Below are positions 8,036-16,311 of a stretch of 64,000 nucleotides of DNA, piece by piece. The DNA is from Acinetobacter cumulans (GTDB lineage: Bacteria; Pseudomonadota; Gammaproteobacteria; Pseudomonadales; Moraxellaceae), in assembly GCF_003024525.3 (NCBI RefSeq), contig NZ_CP035934.2:558001-622000 (forward strand). Direction: 5' to 3'. The translations under genes and the position numbers were made by a program. Below the pieces are notes generated by a model. That model worked only from the letters and a program-made list of their open reading frames with translations, had not been told where the DNA came from and ran no database searches. The stretch's first letter is position 1. The number at the start of each line of letters is the position of its first letter.

Positions 8036-8539
8036 TTACCACTGGCGACGACGTTTGGTATGAATATAACTCGCCATTAAGAAGCCAAGCAGTACGCCTA
8101 CTGCAATGGTCACAGCGCCGTATAAAAACATTTGTGCACTGCGCTCACTTTGTAGAACTTGCACTTGTACACCTAAACTATCATTTTTCAATTGTAGCTC
8201 TTGGTTTTGTGCTAAAGCGTCAAGGTTTGCTTTTTCAAGTTGCTGTAAACGTGAGTGTTGATCTTTGACCAGCGCCTTAATTTTAGCATCTTGTAAAACT
8301 TTATTTTTGATCTGTTGCTCAGCAGTCAGCGGTGCATTTTCGGCAGCCATCATTGCATTGGGCTGGGAGGCCACACGCATAGTTGTAGGTTTATTGGCTG
8401 GCAAAGTTTGAGGTACAGTGGCAGGGAGTACAGCAGCTGTTGCTGTGACTGGCTCTGTAGGCGTAGGGGCAGGTTCAACTGCCCAGCTTACGGAACTAAA
8501 AAGAAAACAGCCTATGATGCAGGTAAAAACGGCACGCAT
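8036..8539 (-). CDS. Inner-membrane coiled-coil protein of unknown function
   Basis: 167 aa from an ATG at 8539, chosen because AAGGA lies about 7 nt upstream; longer frames into yciI have no such support. Layout: signal peptide (MRAVFTCIIGCFLFSSVSWA), a Pro/Thr/Ala-rich linker, a heptad-rich coiled coil (residues ~75-125), then one membrane helix (FLYGAVTIAVGVLLGFLMAS) and a short basic tail KRRRQW. This resembles TIGR04211-like and other periplasmic coiled-coil proteins anchored by a C-terminal helix, but no SH3 part is seen. It starts 5 nt after the yciI stop, so it is in the yciI-led unit. Confidence 0.6.
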   Translation of the reverse strand: MRAVFTCIIGCFLFSSVSWAVEPAPTPTEPVTATAAVLPATVPQTLPANKPTTMRVASQPNAMMAAENAPLTAEQQIKNKVLQDAKIKALVKDQHSRLQQLEKANLDALAQNQELQLKNDSLGVQVQVLQSERSAQMFLYGAVTIAVGVLLGFLMASYIHTKRRRQW

Positions 8540-8543
8540 GAAC

Positions 8544-8846
8544 TTATCCTTTAGGGAAGGCTTTATTGAACGGTTTAACGTCAATATGACTATATACGCC
8601 TTCCTTTAGGAATGGTTCATCTTGGAGCCATGCATCGAGAGCTTCACGCGTTTCAAAATCGACAATAATCGTACTACCATAAAAGCCCGCTTGAGGATTG
8701 CTTGGGTCTTTCGGCATTGCACCTGCAACAATCAAACGGCCTTCAGTATCTAATTGCTCTAAGCGCGCAAGATGTTGTGGGCGAACCGCTAGGCGTTTTT
8801 CGACTGTACCTTCACGATCTGTACAGCTAACGACAAATAATGGCAT
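8544..8846 (-). CDS. yciI: YciI family protein
   Basis: 100 aa with the ferredoxin-like YCII fold: MPLFVVSCTDREGTVEKRLA, RPQHLARLEQL containing the conserved His, and GFYGSTIIVDFETREALDAW. The catalytic-like His and Asp of the family are present. Its biochemical role is not established in most bacteria. It lies directly downstream of yciB, the same order as in many Proteobacteria, and is followed by the coiled-coil gene. Confidence 0.9.
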   Translation of the reverse strand: MPLFVVSCTDREGTVEKRLAVRPQHLARLEQLDTEGRLIVAGAMPKDPSNPQAGFYGSTIIVDFETREALDAWLQDEPFLKEGVYSHIDVKPFNKAFPKG

Positions 8847-8875
8847 GTGATTTCTCGATTTTTAAACTAGAAGTA

Positions 8876-9487
8876 TTATTCAGAGGTCTTAAAGTATTTT
8901 CGCAATACAATAAACTGAATAATGATAAAGGAAAACATCACGATCATGTCGCCAAATGCAGTGAATTCACCCCAATATTTTCCGCCCATAAATAAATAAG
9001 CAAAGAAAATATGTAAGCAAGACATCACCACAAACATACAGGCCCATGCAAAGTTCAGTTTTTTCCATCCTGATGCGCTCAGTTCGAGTACAGGCCCAAA
9101 CAAACGTTCGATCAGTGGCTTGCGGTCTTTGCTAAACCAAGGCGACAGTAAGAACGCCCCTGCAAAGACTAAATTCAACAATACCGCTTTTAAACGAATA
9201 TAGAAATCGTCACTCAGTACCAAAGTAATGCCACCAAAAATGACGGTCATAAACAAAACAATCCATTGTTGCTTGTCTAAGCGGAACTTTTGAATAAAAA
9301 ATAATGCGCCGTAAACCACCAGCATTGAAAGCATTAAACCTGTAGTTGCAACTAAAATATTATTATTATCAATGCCTCCAGCAGAACCGAAGAGTTGTAA
9401 TAATGGATGCTGAGTATCTTTTGGATCTACAGTTTTATATAAATAAAAGAAAATAATGAGTGGCACAAAGTCTAAAAGTGCTTTCAT
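8876..9487 (-). CDS. yciB: Inner membrane septation protein A (YciB)
   Basis: 203 aa with five or six hydrophobic helices. The start MKALLDFVPLIIFFYLYKTVD is the conserved YciB opening, and LNFAWACMFVVMSCLHIFFA is the typical C-terminal motif. YciB contributes to cell-envelope synthesis and membrane potential. It is transcribed divergently from rnm with only 46 bp between the starts, so their promoters overlap. Confidence 0.93.
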   Translation of the reverse strand: MKALLDFVPLIIFFYLYKTVDPKDTQHPLLQLFGSAGGIDNNNILVATTGLMLSMLVVYGALFFIQKFRLDKQQWIVLFMTVIFGGITLVLSDDFYIRLKAVLLNLVFAGAFLLSPWFSKDRKPLIERLFGPVLELSASGWKKLNFAWACMFVVMSCLHIFFAYLFMGGKYWGEFTAFGDMIVMFSFIIIQFIVLRKYFKTSE

Positions 9488-9533
9488 GTTAGAGTATCTG
9501 GTATCTGATCAAATAAATGACATAGTATAAGTG

Positions 9534-10385
9534 ATGCTAGGCGTAGATTTACATACACACAGTAATATTTCTGATGGAACTTTGTCTCCAGAGCAACTGG
9601 TGCAAGCGGCGCATGAAATTGGCATTCATACCCTAGCGCTGACAGATCACGATACCATGGATGGCTTAAATTTAGCTGAAAAAGTGGCGCAAGAGTTCGG
9701 CATGCGACTGATTTCTGGGGTGGAAATTTCCAGCCAATGGTCACGCCCGGCCACTAAAAAAAGCTATGGTGTACACGTCGTTGCACTCAATATGCAAAAT
9801 CCTGCGCCTTTACTTGAATTACTCGAACAACAAAAGCACATACGCGCCGTACGTGCCAAACAAATTTGTGACTTACTGATCCCGTTAATTGGTGAAGATA
9901 TTTATACAGATGTTATTGCCAAAGTGGACAATGTGCCTGATCGTGTGACGCGAACACACATTGCTAAAACCTTAGTAGAAAAAGGCTATGTCAGCCGTGC
10001 ACAGCAAGCATTTGACAAATATATTAAAGAAGGCAAAAAAGCCTATGTAAAATTTGATGGTTTAGGTTTAGAAGAAACTATTCAAGTCATACATGCCAGT
10101 GGTGGTTTTGCTGTATTGGCACATCCAACCCGCTATGATTTGTCTGCAACCAATATTCGCTACTTAATCGAAATTTTTGCGAAATTTGGTGGTGATGCTG
10201 TTGAGCTCCCACCTGCAGTAGATCCATTGGGCACACGTCAAATGGTCGATCGAATGATTGCTGAATTTGGTTTAAAAGTCTCTGTCGGAAGTGATTATCA
10301 TGGGAGCAATATGCCATGGATTAAGCTTGGCAATATTCCACGTGTTAATGACGGGCAAAGAGGTATTTGGGAAAGTTTCGTTTAA
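9534..10385 (+). CDS. rnm: PHP-domain 5'-3' exoribonuclease (RNase AM)
   Basis: About 284 aa. The PHP metal sites are visible: DLHTHSNISDG (residues 5-15), LTDHDTMDG, SGVEIS, VLAHPTRYD and GSDYHG. This is the YciV/TrpH group; the E. coli enzyme trims RNA 5' ends including rRNA precursors. The start is a GTG-ATG pair (9531/9534); the ATG is used. No strong ribosome binding site is seen. Confidence 0.88.
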   Translation: MLGVDLHTHSNISDGTLSPEQLVQAAHEIGIHTLALTDHDTMDGLNLAEKVAQEFGMRLISGVEISSQWSRPATKKSYGVHVVALNMQNPAPLLELLEQQKHIRAVRAKQICDLLIPLIGEDIYTDVIAKVDNVPDRVTRTHIAKTLVEKGYVSRAQQAFDKYIKEGKKAYVKFDGLGLEETIQVIHASGGFAVLAHPTRYDLSATNIRYLIEIFAKFGGDAVELPPAVDPLGTRQMVDRMIAEFGLKVSVGSDYHGSNMPWIKLGNIPRVNDGQRGIWESFV

Positions 10386-10440
10386 TGAGCAACACACGCT
10401 TTTTTCCCTCTCCATTTTGAAGAGGGATGGCTGGTAAAAC

Positions 10441-11352
10441 TTAAAGCAAGTTGTTGTCGTGGGCTTGAATGGGGGGTGGTGTTGGTTTACCCAAGGTACC
10501 TAGCAATTCAATTTCAATGGTACGCACCATTGAATCTAGGGGTAAATCGTTACTTTGTGTACCAAAAGGTTCTTCTATTTCAGAACTTAAGGCATCTAAA
10601 CCTAAAAATGTATACGCCAAAATACCCACCAAAAGAGGGGTCACTAGCCCTAAGGTTGAGCCCAAGCTAAAAGGCAACATAAAACAAAAGAAATAGACCG
10701 TACGGTTAAGTAATACTGAATAGGCAAATGGCAAGGGGGTCGTCGCAATGCGATCACAGCCTGTTTGTACCGTACTGAGCTCCATAATATGATCGTTCAT
10801 TTGTGCATAGATGATGTCGGAAATTTCACCTTCTTTTAGGGCTTGCATGAGTTCCCATTGCATAAGACTGAGCGTGTACTGTGGCGCATTGACTTGTTGA
10901 TACAATTGTTTAATGGCTTGAGCGCTCATACCACTGGTTTCGATGAGTTCCGTAGGGTTGGCTGTATCGTGACGTAAGCGATCGCGCAGAACATTGGCAA
11001 AGACAATCACATGTTGAATCACACGCTCACGGCGACCCTGACTGAGCATACGACAGTCACGGTCAAAGTGGCGTGCATTGGCAATTAAAATGCCCCATAA
11101 ACGCCGTGCTTCCCACCAGCGGTCATAGCAGGCAGAGTTTTTAAAGCCCAAAAAAATAGACAGTACAACCCCAATTAAGGTAAAGCCGACCAAGGGTAAT
11201 TCTGGGAAGTGAAAAATATTAAAATATGACAGACCACCAATAACGGTTGAGAGCAACATGACCACACCTAATGGCGGTAAAACTTTAGGTAAAATAGTTC
11301 CTCGCCATGAGAACAACAGCTTAAATACACTGGTTTGGTCACGAACAATCAT
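10441..11352 (-). CDS. Bestrophin family (UPF0187) channel protein
   Basis: 303 aa with the bacterial bestrophin pattern: MIVRDQTSVFKLLFSWRGT, a first hydrophobic hairpin (residues ~20-65), the R-Y-DRWWEARRLWG motif near residue 77, and a second pair of helices (residues ~205-245) followed by DALSSEIEEPFGTQSNDLPL, the conserved acidic ring segment. Bacterial homologues form pentameric ion channels in the inner membrane. Which ion it conducts cannot be read from sequence. Monocistronic and convergent with rnm. Confidence 0.9.
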   Translation of the reverse strand: MIVRDQTSVFKLLFSWRGTILPKVLPPLGVVMLLSTVIGGLSYFNIFHFPELPLVGFTLIGVVLSIFLGFKNSACYDRWWEARRLWGILIANARHFDRDCRMLSQGRRERVIQHVIVFANVLRDRLRHDTANPTELIETSGMSAQAIKQLYQQVNAPQYTLSLMQWELMQALKEGEISDIIYAQMNDHIMELSTVQTGCDRIATTPLPFAYSVLLNRTVYFFCFMLPFSLGSTLGLVTPLLVGILAYTFLGLDALSSEIEEPFGTQSNDLPLDSMVRTIEIELLGTLGKPTPPPIQAHDNNLL

Positions 11353-11429
11353 ATGATTAGAATCTTCATAAATTTGCTCTGATCTTCATCTTTGCTCATA
11401 CCTTTGTCAATATATGAAAACGACAGTTT

Positions 11430-12119
11430 TTAATGATTGATGAGCCCGTGTTCAGCAAAAGAATAATTTCCCTCCTGCGCAATAATGCAGTGGTCAATTA
11501 ACTGGATTTCGAGGAGTTGGCAAGCTTGATGAATTTGTGCGGTGAGCACGCGATCAGCTTCAGATGGAGATGGCATGCCAAAGGGATGATTGTGTGCAAT
11601 CACGATCGCGCTTGCATGTTGTGAAATGGCATAGCGTAACAATTGATTGATCGAAATTTCACAGGAATTAACAGCGCCAAAAAACAATTTTTTAAAGTTT
11701 ATTTTTCTTAAATGTGCATCGAGACACAGTACTGCAAAAACTTCTTGAGTCTCGGATAAAAATTCAAAACGTAAAAAATCAATCAACTGCGTAGAGTGAT
11801 TTAAAGTCAGTGCATTCTGACTCATTTGCTGGCTAATGTAGCGTTTGCCAAGTTCTTTGACCGCCATGAGCTGTGCATATTTGGTTGCGCCGATGCCATG
11901 AAATTGGCTGAGATCACTTAAAGAAGCATTGAGGATAGGGCCTAGGCTTCCAAAGTGTTGAATTAATAACCTTGCCAATTCTACGGCGGAATGTTGTTGT
12001 GAGCCTGAGCGTAAAAAAATCGCAAGTAGTTCAGCATCGGATAAGCTTTGTGCACCTTGTTGGAGTAAGCGTTCACGAGGCCGTTCTTGACTGGGCCAAT
12101 GTTTAATTGAGAAATTCAT
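11430..12119 (-). CDS. radC: RadC family JAB-domain protein
   Basis: 229 aa. The N-terminal UPF0758 region (RPRERLLQQGAQSLSDAELLA) with a helix-hairpin-helix (FHGIGATKYAQLMAVKELG) is followed by the JAMM metal motif AHNHPFGMPSPSEAD near residue 175; the usual HNHPSG has Phe in place of Ser. Despite the name, a repair role is not proven. It is the chromosomal copy, divergent from coaBC, as is common in gammaproteobacteria. Confidence 0.92.
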   Translation of the reverse strand: MNFSIKHWPSQERPRERLLQQGAQSLSDAELLAIFLRSGSQQHSAVELARLLIQHFGSLGPILNASLSDLSQFHGIGATKYAQLMAVKELGKRYISQQMSQNALTLNHSTQLIDFLRFEFLSETQEVFAVLCLDAHLRKINFKKLFFGAVNSCEISINQLLRYAISQHASAIVIAHNHPFGMPSPSEADRVLTAQIHQACQLLEIQLIDHCIIAQEGNYSFAEHGLINH

Positions 12120-12231
12120 TTTTGTTAGACTTTTTTATTATGAGTTGTCGTTGTTTTTCCAAGTGCAATCTTGGGTCTGTCCATATTTAATGCTATTGTG
12201 AGCGCCACTGCAACAGATAGGAAGCCTGTTT

Positions 12232-13506
12232 GTGAGCTTCGACTTGAGTGTCATTCCAAATAAAAACATTGTTTTGGCTGTTACGGGTGGGATTGCTGCC
12301 TATAAAAGTGCGATTTTGGTTCGTCGTTTAAAAGACGCTGGATTTAATGTACGTGTGGTCATGACCGCCGGTGCACAAGCCTTTATTACGCCATTAACAT
12401 TTCAGGCGCTTTCGGGTAATCCTGTGCATACAACATTGCTCGATCCAGAAGCAGAAGCAGGTATGGGGCACATTGAGCTTGCGCGTTGGGCGGACTTATT
12501 GCTGGTGGCTCCTGCCAGTTGTGATAGCTTGGCAAAATTTGCAGCGGGTTTGGCGGATGATTTACTTTCGACGCTTTACTTGGCGACGAAAGCGCCTGTC
12601 TGGGTTGCCCCAGCCATGAATCAACAAATGTGGGCTGCCAAAGCAACACAGCGCAATTTAAATACGCTCATTGAAGATGGCGTGCATGTGATTATGCCTG
12701 ACGCAGGTTCACAAGCCTGTGGTGATGTAGGTTTGGGCCGTATGCCTGAGCCCGAAGATCTAGCAAATCAAGTGACTGAATACTTCCACCGTGCGCAACG
12801 TGCAATTGCGGAAAAATTTGGCTTGTTGGCTGGAAAACGTGTCACGATTACGGCAGGTCCAACCCGTGAAGCGATTGACCCTGTGCGCTATATTTCCAAT
12901 CACAGTACTGGCAAAATGGGCTTTGCTTTGGCAGCGGCATGTTATGCTGCTGGTGCAAAAGTAACATTGTTGGCTGGGCCTGTGAGTCTGGACACCCCCA
13001 ATGGTGTACGCCGTATTAATGTACAATCAGCAAGACAAATGCTTGATCACAGCATGCAACAGTTGGATCAAGGGTGTGATGTCTTTATTGCAACTGCAGC
13101 AGTGGCGGATTACCGTGTGGCAGAAGTGGCTGAGCATAAGATTAAGAAAGCAGGCGATGAGTTAAATGTTGCGCTGATTAAAAACCCAGATATTGTGGCG
13201 ACGATTGCCCAGCAGGATAAACGTCCATTTATGGTGGGCTTTGCTGCTGAAACGCGCAATGTGGAAGAATATGCTGCCGGTAAATTGGTTGCCAAGAAGC
13301 TCGATATGATTGCTTGCAATGATGTATCCCGTCTAGATATTGGCTTTGCTTCTGATGAAAATGCCATGATTGTGTTTTTTGCAGAACAGTATCAAATGGA
13401 AAAGCGCGATTTAGAAAAAGCTTCCAAGCAAGAGATTGCACAGCAGTTGGTTGAGGCTATTCATGATGCATTACATCATGAAGCTGAAACAGATGAGTTG
13501 CTTTAA
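12232..13506 (+). CDS. coaBC: Phosphopantothenoylcysteine decarboxylase / phosphopantothenate-cysteine ligase
   Basis: 424 aa, the normal bifunctional size. The CoaC flavoprotein half has GGIAAYKSA, PAMNQQMW and the catalytic-loop Cys in SQACGDVGLGRMPEP; the CoaB half starts near residue 200 with VTITAGPTREAIDPVRYISN and has SSTGKMG-like and KIKK segments. It makes 4'-phosphopantetheine for CoA in two steps. The start is GTG at 12232 with AGGAAG about 7 nt upstream. Divergent from radC. Confidence 0.96.
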   Translation: MSFDLSVIPNKNIVLAVTGGIAAYKSAILVRRLKDAGFNVRVVMTAGAQAFITPLTFQALSGNPVHTTLLDPEAEAGMGHIELARWADLLLVAPASCDSLAKFAAGLADDLLSTLYLATKAPVWVAPAMNQQMWAAKATQRNLNTLIEDGVHVIMPDAGSQACGDVGLGRMPEPEDLANQVTEYFHRAQRAIAEKFGLLAGKRVTITAGPTREAIDPVRYISNHSTGKMGFALAAACYAAGAKVTLLAGPVSLDTPNGVRRINVQSARQMLDHSMQQLDQGCDVFIATAAVADYRVAEVAEHKIKKAGDELNVALIKNPDIVATIAQQDKRPFMVGFAAETRNVEEYAAGKLVAKKLDMIACNDVSRLDIGFASDENAMIVFFAEQYQMEKRDLEKASKQEIAQQLVEAIHDALHHEAETDELL

Positions 13507-13554
13507 GCCTTCATTTCTTGACTCAACTTCGCATTACAAGCTGAAAGCTTGAAT

Positions 13555-13588
13555 CAAAAAAGCCCTCAATGATTGAGGGCTTTTTTTA
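13555..13588. terminator. Bidirectional Rho-independent terminator
   Basis: AAAAAAGCCCTCAAT / ATTGAGGGCTTTTTTT hairpin between convergent coaBC (+) and dusA (-). Confidence 0.88.
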
Positions 13589-13615
13589 ATTGGTTCGAGC
13601 TAAAGTAGAACTGAC

Positions 13616-14632
13616 TTAAGCTTGGTGTTCACGCACATACTCTTCAGTACGCTTCATCGCATCTTGAATATTAAACAATGCTGTTTCAACATCTTTGAGT
13701 GTTTTTGCATTACCACCACTGAGTGCCTGACGCCATTTACGTGCGCCTGGTAAGTTTTGGAATAGGCCTAAAATATGACGAGTGATAATAGATAAAGGCG
13801 CGCCTTCAGCCATACGCTGCGAAATATATGGCATCATGCTGTGCATAATCTCAAAGCGGTCAGGTGCTTCCAAATTCCATAATTGCCCCATTTCTGCCAA
13901 AAGGTAGGGATTATGGTAGGCCTCACGTCCAATCATGACCCCATCAACATGCTTCAAATGTTCTTCGGTTTCGGCAAAGGTCTTAATACCACCATTAATT
14001 TCAATTAACAGATTCGGGCGCTCTTGTTTTAAGCGGTAGACATCTTCATAGCGTAAGGGGGGTACATCACGGTTTTCTTTGGGTGATAAGCCTTTGAGTA
14101 AAGCAATACGTGCATGCACAATAAAGTTATTACATCCAGTTTTGGCAACAGTGTCGACAAAGTGCAACATTTCTTCATAAGACTGCATGTCATCAATACC
14201 AATACGATGTTTAACCGTCACTGGAATATCCACAGCATTTTGCATTTCTGCAATACATTCTGCTACTAAATCAGGCTCAGCCATGAGGCATGCACCAATT
14301 TTATTGTTTTGTACGCGATCGCTTGGGCAACCTACATTAAGGTTCACTTCGTCATAGCCCCAGTCTTGTGCCATTTTAGTACAAGTTGCTAGGTCTTTAG
14401 GATTCGAACCACCCAGCTGGAGCACAATCGGATGTTCTTCTTTGTTGAAGTCTAAATGACGGTTCGCGCCACCAAATAAAATCGCGCCAGTGGTCACCAT
14501 CTCTGTATAGAGGATGACATTTGGATTAAATAAACGTGCAAAGAAACGATAATCTTTGGTGGTCCAATCCATCATCGGTGCAACACTGATTCGAGGATTC
14601 TGTGTGTTGCTTGGTTTTGATAAAATACTCAT
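13616..14632 (-). CDS. dusA: tRNA-dihydrouridine(20/20a) synthase DusA, 5' end supplied by the island
   Basis: 338 aa with the DusA signatures PRISVAPMMDWT (FMN site), the catalytic Cys in NLNVGCPSDRV, HRIGIDD and NGGIKTF. It reduces U20/U20a in tRNA D-loops. The gene is the attachment site of the adjacent element. Its first ~12 codons (MSILSKPSNTQN) and its promoter lie on the island side of the attachment repeat. The original start (MTVINSTENKLA, then the same PRISVAPMMDWT) is stranded at 47820-47900. The reading frame is intact, so enzyme function is probably preserved, but expression now depends on element sequence upstream of 14632. Confidence 0.95.
   Translation of the reverse strand: MSILSKPSNTQNPRISVAPMMDWTTKDYRFFARLFNPNVILYTEMVTTGAILFGGANRHLDFNKEEHPIVLQLGGSNPKDLATCTKMAQDWGYDEVNLNVGCPSDRVQNNKIGACLMAEPDLVAECIAEMQNAVDIPVTVKHRIGIDDMQSYEEMLHFVDTVAKTGCNNFIVHARIALLKGLSPKENRDVPPLRYEDVYRLKQERPNLLIEINGGIKTFAETEEHLKHVDGVMIGREAYHNPYLLAEMGQLWNLEAPDRFEIMHSMMPYISQRMAEGAPLSIITRHILGLFQNLPGARKWRQALSGGNAKTLKDVETALFNIQDAMKRTEEYVREHQA
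14563..14596. repeat. attL: attachment-site repeat inside dusA
   Basis: 34 bp that match 47831-47864 at 30 positions, including identical blocks TCCAATCCATCAT and CTGATTCGAGG. The segment codes for PRISVAPMMDW in dusA, the region used by the known dusA integrases. The four mismatches mean the element brought a dusA 5' end from another host. Confidence 0.85.
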
Positions 14633-14713
14633 TGAAAATCAACCTATTGAATCAGTGTTGTGTTGAATTTATTTGCATCTATTTCATCTTTTTTTGCTCT
14701 TTTTAAAATTTGA

Positions 14714-14736
14714 TTTACGCCATAAATACGCCATAA
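14714..14736. promoter_or_regulatory. Candidate left arm sites for the integrase
   Basis: Two ACGCCATAA copies, 11 bp apart (14717-14725 and 14728-14736), the first within TTTACGCCA, lie 30-50 bp before the integrase start. An inverted GGCGTAAA is at 14756-14763. A similar 11-bp-spaced pair sits near the right end (47754-47773), as expected for integrase or excisionase arm sites. Confidence 0.5.
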
Positions 14737-14763
14737 TAAGTAAAAATATCATAAGGCGTAAAA

Positions 14764-15900
14764 ATGGGTACAATCACGCAGCGTAAGTTAGTCAATGGAT
14801 CAATACGCTATCGTGCTGAAATTCGAATCAATCGAAAAGATTTACCAATATATAAAGAAAGTAAAACATTTGGATCGAAGAAAGTTGCAGCAATTTGGTT
14901 AGCAAAAAGGGAAGCTGAAATAGAAGAAAATCCTGAAATTTTGTTTGGTCAAGAAGATGTAATAGATCTAACTCTTTCTAACGCTATTTCGAAATATTTG
15001 GCGGAAGTGGGAGCTGAGTATGGACGAACTAAAACATATTCACTCAAACTTATTCAGAAGTTTCCAATCGCGCGGCATGTTATCACAAAAATTAAATCGA
15101 CTCATATTGCTGAACACGTGGCCCTACGCAAAAAGGGCATTGAAGATCTAGGACTTGACCCTGTTGCATCTAGTACACTCCAGCATGAGTTGTTACATAT
15201 TAGAGGGGTGCTATCTCATGCAGCGGTGATGTGGGATATAGATATTGATCTAAATGCCTTTGACAAAGCGACAGCGCAATTACGAAAAACACGCCAAATT
15301 TCTTCAAGTCAGAAAAGAGATAGGCTCCCGACCAATGATGAGCTGATGGCACTTACAAAATATTTTGTACAAAAATGGCGTAATCCGAACTATAGCTATC
15401 CAATGCATTTAATTATCTGGTTTGCGATCTACTCATGTAGACGTGAAGCGGAAATCACTCGAATGAAATTAATAGATTTTGACAGGCATAACAACTCATG
15501 GAAAATACGTGATTTGAAAAACCCAACGGGCTCTAAAGGGAATCATAAGGAGTTTAATGTATTACCTCAGTGTAAAAAAATTATTGAGCTTTTATCGGAG
15601 CAGGAAGTTAGAGCTAGAATGTTGAAAAGAGGCTATGGCGATGAATATCTGATACCTCTTAGTCCAAAAACAATAGGTGGTGAATTTAGAAAAGCTTGTA
15701 AGTTGCTTGGAATAGATGATTTAAAATTCCATGATTTGAGACATGAAGGGTGTACCCGTTTAGCTGAGCAAGGTTTCACTATCCCCCAGATACAGCAAAT
15801 TAGTTTGCACGATTCATGGGGGAGTTTGGAAAGGTATGTATCGGTTAAACGAAGAAAACAGACCCTTAATTTTGAGAATTCGTTAGAGCTGACTTCGTAA
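14764..15900 (+). CDS. int: Tyrosine site-specific integrase (dusA-type)
   Basis: 378 aa. The N-terminal part (GTITQRKLVNGSIRYRAEIR) looks like an arm-binding domain and is followed by a core SAM-like helical region (~60-165). The catalytic domain shows Arg in YSCRREAEITRMK (near residue 227), KGNHKEFNVLP, HDLRHEGCTRLAEQG (His/Arg box near residue 325) and a final Tyr in GSLERYVSVKRR. It catalyses integration and excision at dusA. The start is ATG at 14764 with AAGG 7-8 nt upstream. Its 3' end overlaps the PrtN-like gene on the other strand by 35 nt. Confidence 0.93.
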   Translation: MGTITQRKLVNGSIRYRAEIRINRKDLPIYKESKTFGSKKVAAIWLAKREAEIEENPEILFGQEDVIDLTLSNAISKYLAEVGAEYGRTKTYSLKLIQKFPIARHVITKIKSTHIAEHVALRKKGIEDLGLDPVASSTLQHELLHIRGVLSHAAVMWDIDIDLNAFDKATAQLRKTRQISSSQKRDRLPTNDELMALTKYFVQKWRNPNYSYPMHLIIWFAIYSCRREAEITRMKLIDFDRHNNSWKIRDLKNPTGSKGNHKEFNVLPQCKKIIELLSEQEVRARMLKRGYGDEYLIPLSPKTIGGEFRKACKLLGIDDLKFHDLRHEGCTRLAEQGFTIPQIQQISLHDSWGSLERYVSVKRRKQTLNFENSLELTS

Positions 15901-16162
15901 AAATTTCATACTCTTTAGCTTGTTCGTTGTAACGTTTGTCTAAAACAAAAGCTAAGTCAAAAATATCAACTAAGTATGGTGATTTTTGACTTTCATCTAT
16001 CTTGTAGCAAATAAATGGAAATTCCTTTTTTCTCGCTTTTTCTAATATTTTTGCTTTACTTAGATGGGGGTAATACATGGCTGCCACTTGTTCAAGAGTG
16101 GGAGTCATGGTTTTAAATTGCATGAATAAATAGTCTGATAAATTCATTTTTACTGTACTCAT
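15866..16162 (-). CDS. PrtN-family (pyocin activator-like) DNA-binding protein, possible excisionase
   Basis: 98 aa. MQFKTMTPTLEQVAAMYY, AKILEKARKKEFPFICYK, DESQKSPYLVDIFDLAFVL matches the pattern of Pyocin_activator_PrtN proteins, which contain a winged-helix/MerR-like DNA-binding domain. The start at 16162 has AAAGG 7 nt upstream. In small integrative elements such proteins are often next to the integrase and may act as recombination directionality factor or as an activator; which applies here is an inference. It runs antisense into the 3' end of int. Confidence 0.7.
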   Translation of the reverse strand: MSTVKMNLSDYLFMQFKTMTPTLEQVAAMYYPHLSKAKILEKARKKEFPFICYKIDESQKSPYLVDIFDLAFVLDKRYNEQAKEYEIFTKSALTNSQN

Positions 16163-16311
16163 TTGGGAACCTTTTAAAAGAATGTTAATTTTTCGAATTC
16201 TTAGTACATAGAGCTAAGGTCTAGGTAACTAAATCAACTGAAATAATTGTAAATAAGATGAAATGGGTAATAATTCTGAAATAAGGGGAACTTTTTTAAG
16301 AATACACATTT

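Noticed and set aside
10402..10428. CCCTCT...AGAGGG hairpin between rnm and the bestrophin gene
   Set aside because: The T-run is on the wrong side for both strands, and the stem is short; not called a terminator.
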